From positions 11,496,725 to 11,560,724 of the forward strand of contig OX579634.1 in NCBI GenBank assembly GCA_951230915.1: a DNA stretch of 64,000 bases, given 5' to 3'. How positions within the stretch are numbered: position 1 is the stretch's first letter; each line of letters begins with the position of its first letter. The translations under genes were made by a program, and so were the position numbers. Positions 37,150 to 48,760 of this stretch are shown piece by piece. The notes below the pieces were generated by a model. The model did no database searches and was not told where the DNA came from. It saw nothing but the letters and a program-made list of their open reading frames with translations. Source of the stretch: Antitrichia curtipendula. Its lineage: Eukaryota; Streptophyta; Bryopsida; Hypnales; Leucodontaceae.

Positions 37150-37899
37150 AGTGGGGTACAGCTGAATTGCAAATTTTTGGATCCTCCTAAGATTAAAACT
37201 TTGGGAGGCCCATGTACATTCAAAAATGAACTGAATTTTGAATTTTGAATTACATTGGAATCACACTGAGGTCTATTCTATCATCATTACAAACACACAT
37301 ATGTAATGGAAAATCATACAAAGAGTTTGATGTTTTCTATACACTATGTAATGAACCTTCACAATTGCTTTTGAGATACTTATTCCCATACCACTTGAAT
37401 TGCTTGTATGGTTTCTTGCTTGTTTTCTGCACCCAAATGCAAAAAAATCTTTGACTATCCTCCAAAGGTCCTCTATGAAATGGTAGGTAGTGCATAAAAG
37501 GAATCCAAATTGTTGTATAATAGGCGGCACCCGAAATGAGCTCCTAGACCTTACCTCCATGACCTGGAACGGTTCTGGCTTGCAGCCTTCCAAAGGTCGC
37601 TCTCAAGATTTTTCAAGTTTGAGACTGGCAAGTCGGATACGTCAGCAGATCTCAATTGTAAGAGCTCTTGCTTCTTGTACTTGATTCTCTCATCTGTCAC
37701 ATGGTAGCACAATTTGTCAACTCAGTACAGTTTATTGCAAAACGGGAGCAATTTAGTATATGAAGAGGACTGGGAGAGATAAGTCACATACAACACTAAA
37801 ATCAAATGAATTGAATCCAAAGACCTGGAAATCTGGTGCACCCAAAAACTTTTGAACAAACTGCGCTCCATCTCTAAGAATCCACTTTGTAAGAGCCAA
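37150..37899. other. Downstream flank of the LRR gene
   Basis: No exon is recognised. If the LRR transcript uses the GTATGT donor near 37915, a further 3' exon could lie here or beyond, but I cannot identify it. Confidence 0.35.
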
Positions 37900-40800
37900 T
37901 CATTTTGAATACATACCGAGTAAATGTGTATGCATGCCAGCACCAATAGTGCTGCTGCTGCTGTTGACCGACTTCTTCATCACTTTCATCCGGTCTTTCT
38001 TTGCAGGGCTCTTCCGCAGATTCAGCTTTGCTTGTTGCAAATCACGAGAAAAACTTGTAGCAAGTCCTCCACTAACGACATCTTCTCCACATTCCTTCGA
38101 GTGAACATTTGGCTTTGAAGCGCTTATAATGCTGACAGTCTGCTCATTCCAGACCATTAGCTGAGGATAAGCTTCGCAGAAATCCAGCAGAGTATCCTCA
38201 GATAGCAACCAACAATCTGAAAGATCAAGCTCCTGAAGAAGGGGAGGAGGTTTATAATTTAATAAACCATCATTCGTTATCACCGCACCACCAATACCAA
38301 GGCAAACCAGGTTGGAGAGAGATGATGACTGTTGTAGACATTCATCTGAACAAGGAGTAAGACAATTCATCAGCCTAAAATTTTTCAAATTAAAAAAGAA
38401 ATATTAGAAATAGAAAGATTCTAAGAAAATTTCGCTCCATGCAACTACTAGGAAGGCTCATTTAGCCCCAAGGGCCCAAACTAAAATAAAAAGTTCAATT
38501 TCGAACAATAAGTCAATACGGACTTGAACCGCTGACCCTCTCGGCGTAAACGAGGTGCTCATACCAACTGAGCTAATTACCCTAATATGCAAAATAATCA
38601 ATTAAAAAAGAACAGTAATTTCCAAAACATATTCCTATTGTTGAAAAACGTAGGACAGGATTTCTTGTTTCTATTGGCACATTTTGTTACCTTCCTCAAA
38701 GCATCCCAAATGATTTGTTTCAGCTCCTATAGATATGGAAGCGACCACTTTGGGGTACCTCCATATGGACAGACGCCAATGGCACAAAGAGAAACTTATA
38801 CATGCGTGAATAAGTAACACTTCAGAAATGAACTGGGGTCTCAGGAAAGAAAAAAAAAAGTACCCGACAAGGAAGTACTGTGAACGTGAAGATGTGAAAG
38901 TTGCGTGAGTTGCTTGATTGCATGAAAAAATGCATCGTTAGCACCAGTCTGCCGCATGTCGAGCCTTTTCAAGTACTGAAGCTGCTCCAAAACTGACAAC
39001 ACTGAAATTTGTGTGAACTCTTCGGATCCGATCGTCATGCTTCCTGCACCCCAATACACTTGCAATCAGTCAAAATGCCTCCATTGCAGCAAGAAAATCT
39101 CGTCTCAAGTACTCCTACTCATATGGGCTAGACAATCTAACAATGATGGATAATTAATACTAAGTTCAAGGAAATTTGTACCTCTTACTTTGCTGCCACT
39201 GAGATCGAGAGATTGTAGTAATGGGAAATGGATAAGATATGTAAAAACATTATCATCCACGAGGGTATGACTTAAAGAAAGTTGTTCCACATTTGGCACA
39301 TGTCCTGCAATTGCTAACACGCCTTCAGACCCAACCTTTGTGTTACTGAGATCAATCCACCTTAAACTTTTACCAAATTCACGGAACTTGAGCATGAGTC
39401 CATCAGTGAGTCCTGCTGCGCGTAAATCCAAAACTGACAGTTTTTGCATGCCTGAGAGTGCATCCAGATCGTTTACACGGGATGATGCAAGATTCAACAG
39501 ACGCAAATTCCTTGTACTATAACAGGATAAGGCATCTTTTAGATTGACGTCTGCTCCAGATAGAAAAAGCTCGGTTAAGGGGCTATCCGATACAATCCCC
39601 TTTCCAAATATCGATTCCACAGCACAGTTGCAGAGATTTAATGACACAATTGAGCTCATTTGTGGAATTACAGTGACCGCTGTCATCGCAAGGTTCAAAT
39701 ATTTCAATAACTTGAAGGATGACAGACACTGCGCTCCAATGTTAGTGACTTTGCTGCCCCACAAGTCGAGATGCTCCAACAATTTAAGTGCCTGTATCCA
39801 AAAAAAGAAAAATGACTTTGAGACAGACTGAATTGAGGGGCAGAATCGGCCAAAAGGACAGGATAACGAAGAGGACAGTAGCACAAACAGGGTACGGCTT
39901 TCCAATCACTAGCATTACCCCTTCAAAGATCGAGATTTCATGATTTAAAATCACCAATTTGATCGATTGTATTGAGAGGAAATAGAATTCAGACAGGGTC
40001 AATAATTAATATCATCATGAATTCAGACAGGGTCAACAAACAACTACAATTGGATCAAAGAAAGTGCAAAACAAATAGGTACATAAGGTCCAATTGGACA
40101 ACTCGGTTGTCTAGAGGTGAAGCAGATATATCCAACAAAATGTTGTAAGGAGAGCCCACCTGGAAAGAGAGCAAGTTCGCATCAGTAACTGGGCAGCCCC
40201 CTAAATCGAGGGATGCAAGTGTTGTAAGCGCCGACAGAAGTGAGAGTCCTTTTGCTCCAACACTAGTTTCAGCTAATCCAAGCTTTCTAAGCCCCTTCCA
40301 CGAGGTAATATGAAACACTGCTTCATCGCTAATTCTCCTGCACCGAGCCAGGTTCAATTCCTCCATGGCTGCCAAACCTAAATTCAGAATGACATACGAA
40401 TAAACTCAGGTTCGGGCATTGATGAAACTGTTAATTTGCCAAGATAACGCAACTCAAAGGTGACCTGAAGCACAACCACATAGAACAAGACATGCACGAA
40501 CCAGCTGTTCTCTACGTCAACACTGATGAATGTCAAGCCTTAAAGCAAGACTTCCACCCTGAGTATCACCAGCCGTTAACTATACCCAAGAGCTGCAGTT
40601 TTGAAAAAAAAGTGAAACCCTGCAATTGCTGCAAGCAGGGAAGACCAATACCTGAATGACATGATATTGACAGCAGGAATTAATGTTGATTGTTCCAGGA
40701 TCATATGCAAATGAGCAAAATGGATTTCCAACAAAAGAATGCATGCCTGTGAGTTGCCAGATAGCATTATTTGTCAATGCTTTACAGTCTGTGGCACAAA

Positions 40801-41295
40801 GAGCTCGTAAGTGACGACAACCGCCCAGATAAGCCATCCATTCCCCGTCCACAGATGCTTCTCCACTCACGTCAACCTCTTGTATGCTTTGTTGAAACAA
40901 TCTGCGCAATAAAAGACTAAGCAATAAGGATCCAAAGCAATTCCTAGTGTTCACACACTGCAAGCGGTCACACACATGGCATTCCATTTCAAAAGGCACT
41001 AGAATTTTGATGCACTCTTTTTACAATCTCCGTTCTGAAATAGGGAACGAAATCAATGCCTTAACCTCATATAAGGAGATAAAAGTAACACGTACTCAAC
41101 AAGGGGTGCAAACAGCAGGTGGGCACGGAGAAGTGCGTGGAAAAGCTGGTGAGCAAGCTCAGAGGGCAACATCTCCAACGTTCTGCGCTTCTGGCGCCAG
41201 GCCTTCACACTGGATTTGTCACGGCATGCTGAACTAACACACAGATCCAGCAAACTGGCCATAACCGGGGATGCAACAGGGCGAGGTGAAGCCAT
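37900..41295 (-). CDS. Leucine-rich repeat protein, six coding exons
   Basis: Read on the minus strand, exons 41295-41096, 40901-40747, 40368-40160, 39791-39182, 39043-38864 and 38345-37900 join in frame to 599 residues. The N-terminal region has MLPSELAHQLFHALL, a short F-box-like or LRR cap helix. At least ten irregular LRRs follow, with motifs such as MEELNLARCRRISDEAV, LASLDLGGCPVTDANL, LEHLDLWGSKVTNIGAQ and LRWIDLSNTKVGSEGV, the cysteine/threonine style of plant and SCF-type LRRs. The C-terminus is basic. From memory the order of motifs resembles the Arabidopsis At4g23840 class. No kinase domain or membrane segment is present, so an intracellular adaptor role is likely. Intron 2 uses a GC-AG border. 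The last exon may instead splice at a GTATGT donor just before the stop. Confidence 0.85.
38509..38582 (-). tRNA. tRNA-Val(UAC)-like sequence, probable pseudogene or SINE head
   Basis: On the minus strand 74 nt begin GGGTAATTAGCTCAGTTGG, with a D arm AGCTC/GAGC, an anticodon loop TTTACGC (anticodon UAC, valine), and a T arm with loop TTCAAGT. The A box (TAGCTCAGTTGG) and B box (GGTTCAAGTCC) for Pol III both fit. The acceptor stem is poor (GGGTAAT against TTGACTT) and the T stem has a mismatch. The 5' half resembles bacterial or organellar tRNA-Val. It lies in intron 5 of the LRR gene in the same orientation. A functional tRNA looks unlikely; a decayed organelle-derived tRNA or a tRNA-derived SINE is more plausible. 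Confidence 0.55.
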
Positions 41296-42597
41296 GGAGC
41301 TGAAATCAAGGAGACCAAGAGGATACACTTTGTAGACTCTGAGAGAGTAATGTGCATCCACAACTACTCTGCACTCCCAAAACTGCAAACACAAATACAG
41401 AGCATGTTAATGCCACTACAATCTTTCAATCGGGAAGAAAAGCACTCTATCTTACACACAAAACTCTTTAGTGTGACCTTCTCTAGAAAGGACATTCTAC
41501 AATATCCTGTACATTTGCCACACTACGTACCGTTGACTGTAGTAAACTTGTCACACATTCAAACTATGTCATAAGGAAAAGGTTAAGACCCCAAGTGGTG
41601 TAATGATTTGAGCGCACAACCTGTTCAATATAGAAACAAGATTACATGAATTCAACAAGAATTTGCTAAAGTCCGCTAAAATCTTGAAAACGTTGACACT
41701 CCCGACAGCTAAAGACTTGAAAGACAGTACAAAAAACGCCAAGTGATGACCATTATCGAGACCTAGATCGCTGGAGCACTGAAACCCAGCAGTAGCAATG
41801 AGAAGGGAAAATCCAACGTTGAAATGCAAACCAATTGGTACGAGGAAAGGGAAGCTAACGAAGACAGAAGAGACCTAGTTGGACTTTACATTCCAAACAG
41901 AGGGAGACTGCTTCTGCAGCACAAATTCTGGGGTTACTTTCACTTTTGAGGGACCATAGAGGACTTAGAATAGCAAAACGAACTGTGCAAGCAATCCTTG
42001 CAGCACAACAATTCTGGGAGCAAGATTTCCAGAATTATCCACCCTAAGAGTAGCAAAGCACAAGTCGGTAAGCTCAGCGTGGAGAATACAGATTCAAGGT
42101 GGCGTCACCGGCAGTCTAATGCACATTCTCTCTCGGTGTCTTGCCGCCACAAATTTTCTCCAACTATACAAAAAACACGAAGCAAAGTACTTCGAGACAA
42201 AATTGGAGACTCAGAATCACGCAGGGCCGGATTCCAAAGCAAACTACACAGTCCCGTGGGTGAAATCGTCACCTGTGACAACCGTAATTTAGTACTCCGT
42301 ATTAAAACTGCAGATCGTGGAAAGTGATCGCGAGATCTGAAACCCGCACAACCTCCTGATGAGGCCACTTCACTACTTAAAGAAGACGCGTCACTGCAAC
42401 CCAACCCTAATCCCAGCTTCTGAATCAGTACAACAGCCAAATCAATTTGAAAACCAGTCAGGAGCAAGACGAACTCCCAAGCAACTGAACCAAGCCAAAA
42501 GGAAAAGACACAAAAAGCTTGTTTATCGAGATTGGCGGTACTGAGAAGGCGGAAATATCTTACTTAGGGCTCAAGGTCAGGAATTCGCTTTCCAACA
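41296..42597. promoter_or_regulatory. Divergent promoter region between the LRR and Sel1 genes
   Basis: The LRR gene reads left from 41295 and the Sel1 gene reads right from 42598 or 43708. A 3' splice site for the LRR leader (TTTGTGTTTGCAG on the minus strand, near 41384) suggests a 5' UTR intron inside this interval. CGAAACCC/AACCCTAA-type sequences near 42400-42610 are common in plant promoters. No convincing TATA box is visible for either gene. Confidence 0.45.
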
Positions 42598-42626
42598 ATG
42601 GCCGCAAACCCTAGCATCAGTGCAAG
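42598..42626 (+). CDS. Candidate alternative first exon of the Sel1 gene
   Basis: ATGGCCGCAAACCCTAGC opens a nine-and-two-thirds-codon exon (MAANPSISA + AG) ending at AG|GTACGA (42626). Spliced to the acceptor CACCAG at 43701-43706 it continues in frame as R-MPDRRP. The alternative is that this exon is untranslated or unrelated and translation starts at 43708. Confidence 0.35.
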
Positions 42627-43706
42627 GTACGATCTTTTCTCCGTCTACGCAAAGTCAAGACACGGCCGTGACTGGAATTGAAATAGGATGGATGAAGATT
42701 TGGGCGGGGACTCTTCAGTTGCGGCCCAATACTGTATGCATTGTGAACAGTGACTTATCGCGGTTGGGTGTCAATCCTCATCACTCCAGCTTGGCAACCC
42801 CGCCGTTGTCTCGCTTCTCGCATGCCATCATCGTCACCCACCATCTTCCCCTTCGCATTAAACATAACTTACAACTGTCGTGCTGATAATTGTCGCCATC
42901 TCTCATCTTGCTCTCATCGCCTTCTTCGTTTATGTTGCACTTGAGCTTCTCCTCGTGGTTCTCGCGATCCGCTTGTTGCTCTTTTCTTTGTTTTCTCTTC
43001 GTTTCCATTTCTTTGACGCGGGATGCCGCACTGGTGGACACCCTGTGTTGAAGCCTACCCTATCAGGTTCCCCCTTCTCTCTTCTGTTTCCTGACGCTCT
43101 TTCCGATCCCCTTCCCCTTTTGAAATTCTTCCTTCTGGTTTGTGAGGCATCAGGTTCTTCTCACCCTCTTGTTTTCGAACCCTGTTTCGGTGTGGTTGTG
43201 CGTTTGTTTGGTATGGCGAAACACATGCGAGGCCTTCTCTCTAGGTCAACGCTACAGGATTTTTTGGGGTTGGCCAATCGTCGGCTGTCACGGGAGGTTT
43301 TGAATGAGTTGTGGGGGTTGTCGATTGAGGAGATTCTAGTTGATTGTGGATTTCGTGGAATCGTGTTCAGTTTTAGTATTCTGATGAAAATGTCTTTCAT
43401 GCTTTGGGCACCTGGATGCCTGATCGCTTTGCGTTTTGAGGCAATAGCTTCTTCTCACCCTCGCTTGATCCTTTGTGAACTCTGTTCTCTGTGTTAATGG
43501 GTTTGATTCATATGGCGTAACATGGGCGAGCCCTTCTCTCTAGGTCAACACTGCAGGGGGGTTTGTGACCCGCAATTGTCGGTAGCCATATTTATGAGTG
43601 GAGGGGTTTGGTGATCATTCTATTGAGTTTTACTCTGTTGGAGAATCAGGCGCATCCTTTTCATGTTCGGATTCTAATGAGAGTTTATTCCCAATTTTGC
43701 CACCAG
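42627..43706 (+). other. Leader or first intron of the Sel1 gene
   Basis: This stretch is GT...AG bounded if the upstream exon is real. It contains a 205-codon hydrophobic frame (42880-43497) that starts at GTG rather than ATG and lies partly in the local tandem duplication, so it is not accepted as a gene. Confidence 0.4.
43147..43640 (+). repeat. Diverged tandem duplication, period about 290 bp
   Basis: The series TTCTTCTCACCCTC, TATGGCG, CTTCTCTCTAGGTCAAC, CTACAGG or CTGCAGG, then a T/G-rich stretch occurs at about 43158-43300 and again at about 43450-43590. Confidence 0.6.
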
Positions 43707-43707
43707 G

Positions 43708-45200
43708 ATGCCTGATCGGAGACCGGCTAAGGTGAAGTCCATAGATAAGTCGGCGGATCCGGAATTTCCCAAAGCGACGCCGTTGAAGGAGGTGGTTGCG
43801 AATTGTGAGCAACGCTGGTTTGAGCAGACCCTCAAGGCAGCCAAGAGTGGGGATATCTCCAGTCAATGCTTGGTTGGGCAGATGTTCTGCTCCGGATATG
43901 GTGTGGCTGCCAATCCCAAGAAGGTACGATTTTTAGTTGGTAATGCAAAACCTCAAACTAAGTAAAGATACTATTCTTTCGCGAAGCTTATGAATTGTAG
44001 CGCAACGACTGCTGGGCTTCTCTTGATGGAAAACATAACATTCTTGAATTGGAAGGCGGGGGGTCCTTCTACCGTGAGCTAGTGCTTCACTGTAACAAGA
44101 ATATGTTTGCGTGTCAGTGGTCCACAATACATGGGCAAGCTTGCATCCAAGATGTACTACAATGAAAGCAAAGGGTCCCCTGCCTTCAAGTTCAAGAATG
44201 TTATGAAGGCGCTGTGGTCGCGTTGGCATTTTTTTATTTAAGAAAAGTGAACTCTACAGTTTGGTTCTGTTATTGCATTGGTTGTGCACTTTTGTTAAGC
44301 GTTTTTCGTGGCTGCAGGGTAAGTTCTGGCTGCAGAAGGCTGCAGAGCTAGACATGGAAGCGCGCAGTCTCTTAGCCTCCCTATCAGGTTCGTTCTCTGT
44401 TCTTCAAGGAATGACTCATTTCTCCTCTCGAGTATTTGTAAGGTAGAGGATACAATTTGCGTCGCTTTAAGCATTTTAACGTGTGGAGGAGTGTGCTTGC
44501 TTTTAGGGAGATAAGTATAGAACTGTGCGGAGATCACTTCGGATACAAGAGCCAAAAAATTTGAGAATTTTTTTTTATCACCAAATCTGTTGGGTAACAA
44601 GGATCAGTAGGAGACTGGATTGGGTCCCCAAACGGTTTTAATTGATCCTCTACGTTTAAAACCTTGCCGATGTCTCATGTTTGTGCTGTGGTTCACAGTG
44701 GGCAGATCAGTGGAGTCTTACATGGAGGAACCTGAGGTTTGAGAGTCTGCCACCCAGGGGTGCAGCTTCCCATGCCAACTTCCACCATTATGAATCCCAA
44801 GGAGGAAATCATTATCCTAAACTTGGTGAATCAGCTGTTGTGGGTGTTGGTGCTACATTCAAAACGACACGTTTTCTCTTGCCATCTGCAGGCTCGCCCG
44901 GAGTAGCTATAACCAGGCTACCTGCGGCTATGGAGTCCTGAAAGCAATCCTAAATTGTGAAGCTTTGCTGTGACTGCTGTTTGCCACAAGGAGGCGCTGT
45001 TTTTTTTTCTTTTTGTGACTGCTGTCTTCACAGTTGGAATCGATAAAGCCAATTAGCAAGGTTCGATGCAGGAAGCGAAGAACAAATCCACGATGAACCA
45101 CCACAAGAACATATTCAGAGTTTCAATTCGCGAAGTTGAGAGTGCTTTAGTTGCAGGATCTGTTGAAGATGAACAGTGGAATGGATATGGAGCTGTCTAG
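43708..45200 (+). CDS. Small Sel1-repeat-like plant protein
   Basis: Exon 43708-43923 starts at ATG and encodes MPDRRPAKVKSIDKSADPEF, then FPKATPLKEVV and the repeat-like CLVGQMFCSGYGVAANPKK. It splices (AAG|GTACGA) to exon 44318-44387, which gives GKFWLQKAAELDMEARSLLA. Together they form one Sel1-like repeat of two helices (WFEQTLKAAKSGDISSQ through KAAELDMEA). The last exon is uncertain. An acceptor at 45156 gives SVEDEQWNGYGAV then stop at 45200, which resembles the SV...DE...GYN tail I recall from plant relatives. An acceptor at 44698 gives VGRSVESYMEEPEV. Both are phase-compatible. Sel1 repeats mediate protein contacts; the specific role is unknown. Confidence 0.65.
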
Positions 45201-45914
45201 AGGTATGTTGGCCTTGTTACAATTTTTCAGTTCGGACCTTGATATCCCTCGTCGAAACAGACTCTTGGAATCCCGAGGTGGTTCTTATTACCAACATTGT
45301 TCTCTGCTAGATTCCTACTGGAAAACTCTTGGCGTAGCTATAGCTTGTGAGGAGGAATTCCGTGGGGTCCCTCTGAGAGCTCATTGTATTTTATATGTAG
45401 ATGGAGGTTATACAAGTAGTTGTTATGAGTAGTCAAGGGTGAATTTTTTTTCCTTGTTTGTGAATAAAAATGTATCTATGCGTTACACTCTGACCTGATC
45501 AACTCCTCTTGACGTGATGAACATGAACTCTGTGTTCTCTTTCCTGTTTCCCCATAACGTTATCATTGGTGGCAGAGGGCGAGGCTATTCTCTGTACAGT
45601 ACAGTACAGTACAGTGCTGATTTACAAGTTAGGTTCAAATCATTTCATCAAGGAAGATGATTTGTTGTTTGTGATTAGGGCTGTAATCTCCCTGGTGATA
45701 GGACTTGTGTGGGTTGTCTTGGTATTGTTGCAAGCAAAGCAGTTGAGTAGAGGGGGTGCAAGTTGAAGATTTTATGTGTTTTCAACCTGGGGGGGGTATG
45801 AGCCATTTGCTCTTTGAAGTACTTTTGTCTTGAAAACTTTATGTAACGAGAAAAGACTTGTCTTGAAAAGTTTAAAAGAACGAAAGTAAAGAAAATATCT
45901 CTTTGACCACAATT
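45201..45914 (+). other. 3' flank of the Sel1 gene
   Basis: AATAAA at about 45464 (GTGAATAAAAATG) is a plausible polyadenylation signal. A short ACAGT pentanucleotide repeat, about five units, lies at 45594-45617. No further gene is supported. Confidence 0.45.
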
Positions 45915-46042
45915 GATGTTTTTGATGTTTGGTATTTGGATTGATTGATGTTTTTGATATTTGGTATTTAGATTGATTCATGTTTTTGATGTTTGGTATT
46001 TGGATTGATTGATGTTTTTGATATTTGGTATTTGGATTGATT
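45915..46042 (+). repeat. 32-bp tandem repeat, exactly four units
   Basis: Units at 45915-45946, 45947-45978, 45979-46010 and 46011-46042 follow GATGTTTTTGAT(G/A)TTTGG then TATTTGGATTGATT. Units 1 and 3 carry DATG-TTTGG with GATGTTT, and units 2 and 4 carry GATATTT. This indicates duplication of a two-unit block. Confidence 0.9.
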
Positions 46043-47514
46043 TCTTGTGATTGGACCCCTAACCTTGAGATTAACAAGGTGGTTTTTAGTAGTGTTAGAA
46101 AGGTCTTGAGGAAGTAGTGCATGTTGTGCAAATTTTACAAGACTTATGTTTACTTAAAATGGGGGATATATGGAATTTCAAACCATATTGGTATTCAAAA
46201 TTTAAAGGAATTAGGAAAATGACCTTAAAAAAGTTTAAGCACAAGTTGAACCTTTATAATTTATAGGGCAAATTCATAATGGTTGTGGAATGCCAATTTA
46301 TTCAACTACATGTTTTGTTTGTTGATATGTTTATCATTTTGATTTTAATCTCTACAATTATAAAGCCAAATAGGTTGTTTTTTGTATTGCTATAATTTTC
46401 ATGAGGAAGGGTGTATGCTTTGAAGATTCATACAATTAGGATTCATTAGGCGAGAAATATTGAATTTTAATTTATATAATATTACATTTTTTTATAAAAT
46501 ATACAATATTGGAAATTAATTTAGAGCCCAAAAGTTAGAATTAGCATAGGTTGGGCTACCATAGGTGTAGAAATAACATGTGCCATATATAAATTCCTAA
46601 GTATTTAAATTAAAACTAGTAACATGACTTAGAATCACAATAAATTACATAAAATATATTAGTAGAGCATATTTTTCTAACTCCACAAGCCACAGTCTAT
46701 TTTAGAACTCTTTAACAATTTTCAATTTGGATGATGTAGGATTTTCATAACATTCATCACCAATTGTGTAGATGATTGAAGATTTTGGAATATATATATA
46801 TTTATTTATTTATTTAGTATTATTTTAATCTTTGACCAAGAAAAAAGAAATGAAGAAGAAAAGCAACCTACCAAAAACAAACATAAGAAAGATCATTGAC
46901 TTGGGAAAACTAATAGAACATTCTTAGGAAAATAATTGATATAGGAAATATTAGCCTCAGTAGTTAACTATGGAAGAATTATTGTGATAGCCAATTCATT
47001 GACTTTGCAAAGGCCCCCCAAAAAACAAAGAAATCAAGAGAGAAAATAGTTTCTTTTGTTTTAAATCTCAAATACATAGTAGAAAGTACAAGCTTGATTC
47101 ATACCTCTTGAAGTAGTTTTAATTTCAAGTTTAATTCCAAGTCTTTGTTAAGAATTTCTAGAGCTTTCCAAAAACATACTAATATTAGAAAATAGATTTT
47201 TTAAAATGAAGGAGATATCAACAAATGAAATTTGGTAGTAAGAATGAATGAGAAATAATAAAGTTCATTCAATAAAGATAGAATGAAAATTTAGAATATA
47301 GTTTAAATGTAGGGTCCATTAGTAAAAAAAAAATAGTTTATAGTAGTAGATTGATAGAAATTAGTGAAAGAAGTTTTAAAGTTTTGAGTAGCTGTCAAAC
47401 TTCATCCATCCATAACTTTCACTAGAAAGTAATACAAAGCTTGTAATTCTTTCACTTGGCAACATAAAATTGCACTTACAAACCTTGTGAGCAAAATGTA
47501 GCTCTTCATTACCC
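46043..47514. other. AT-rich intergenic DNA
   Basis: No gene, RNA or clear repeat boundary is seen. Confidence 0.5.
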
Positions 47515-48760
47515 CCCCGAAAAACTCCCAAACTGCCATTTCTAATACAAGAAGAAATTTAGAAAAAAAGTACATTTTTGGACACATAAAATTGTAGGAT
47601 CTTGTAGTATGTTAGTTTGAGAAGATGTGGAAAATATTTCAGAATTTTCCACCATGTGGATTTCAAGTTATTAGCATTTGAAGTGACAAAAATCCTTTTT
47701 TTGGCCCTACGAAAATCCGGGCAGCTGCACTTTGCAAGGTGACATTTGTATGTAAAAATGTCCAAAATGGTGGTGCTTCTTTGAATTCATTCTTTAACCC
47801 CTAAAGGACCGAGGGGGGTATTCAGGGAGACATTGTCAAAAACTGTGGTTTTTTAGTTTGTTAATCAAAATTGAAAATTGAAACTTTTTTTTGAAACTTC
47901 GACCGTACAAAACTAAAGTAAAGTATTTTACCAAAGTGTGGAAAAAATTTCAGCCCATTTGACCGCGTGGATTGAAAGATTATAATGTTTGAAGTTAGAA
48001 GAAAATGTTTTTTTTTGAAACCGCCCCAAGATAGCTAACAAAGTTTGACTATGCTTAGAATGTGATTTGAGTATTTAAATTTGTTCTTTTCTGGACAATT
48101 GTATGCCATATTTTATTAGTTACATACATGCCAAATTTCAAAAGTTGATGAGCTTTTCTGCAAAAGATTCTCCAAAGATTCCCAAATTGCCCGAGCTGCC
48201 CCAAAAGTTCAAGGCAGCATAACTTTTGATCCGGGCACCCGACTGGGAAAAAAATTATTTTTTCACAAAGGAGGCACATATATGTACATTGTGTCCAAAT
48301 TTCATGAACATCTGACCAAAAATGACTTCATAGGAACCTACCCGAGATTTCTTGCGTACGTTGAACGGACACTTGGTCCTTTAGGGGTTAAGGCAAGTTA
48401 GCTACATTCTTGAAAATTTTCAAATCATTTGGAATTGTACAACATACATGAAAAAAATACTAAATAGAAAGAAGTAGAAAATGATTCAAATACTAAATTG
48501 TTAAGAATTTAGTTATGAAATTGAAAAATGCCAATCCCAATGGTTGTAATTTTGCAATAAACAATCCATATCCTTTAATTTTATTTGCTTCAAAAAACAC
48601 TAAAAATTGAGTTAAAATAAAGTTTATTTTAAAGTTTATTTTAGAGTAAAAAATCCATAACTCCCCGCAAAGTAAAACTCTTCATAACTTTCATCTCATT
48701 AATCAAAATGGATAAGTTAAAAGATTTCCACATATGTATAAATCTACAAAATCAAGTTCA
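47515..48760 (+). mobile_element. piggyBac-like MITE, subfamily 2 (copy F), interrupted and truncated
   Basis: The body matches the 19.9-21.05 kb element, for example CAAACTGCCATTTCTAATAC at the left and AAGTTAGCTACATTCTTGAA to the right of the inner insertion. The left terminus is decayed (CATTACCCCCCCG). Homology breaks near 48566 and resumes briefly near 48732 (ATGTATAAATCTACAAAATC), so this copy carries a second disruption. Subfamily 3 element G lies inside it. Confidence 0.7.
47798..48387 (+). mobile_element. piggyBac-like MITE, subfamily 3 (copy G), nested
   Basis: The ends are CCCCTAAAGGACC and GGTCCTTTAGGG plus G, flanked by TTAA at 47794-47797 and 48388-48391. The 590-bp body is related to the 4.36-4.9 kb copy. 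It sits inside copy F exactly where the uninterrupted copy E reads TTCATTCTTCAAAGCAAG, which gives a natural empty site. Confidence 0.85.

Noticed and set aside
39985..40036. 18-bp direct repeat GAATTCAGACAGGGTCAA at spacing 34 in an LRR intron
   Set aside because: Considered as a transposon footprint, but the intervening sequence has no terminal repeats. More likely replication slippage.
42880..43497. 205-codon hydrophobic open frame
   Set aside because: It starts at GTG, lies in the predicted leader intron of the Sel1 gene and overlaps a local tandem duplication. It has no recognisable family.
45772..46131. 119-codon minus-strand frame with repeated NPNTKYQKHQ-like residues
   Set aside because: It is simply the translation of the 32-bp tandem repeat.
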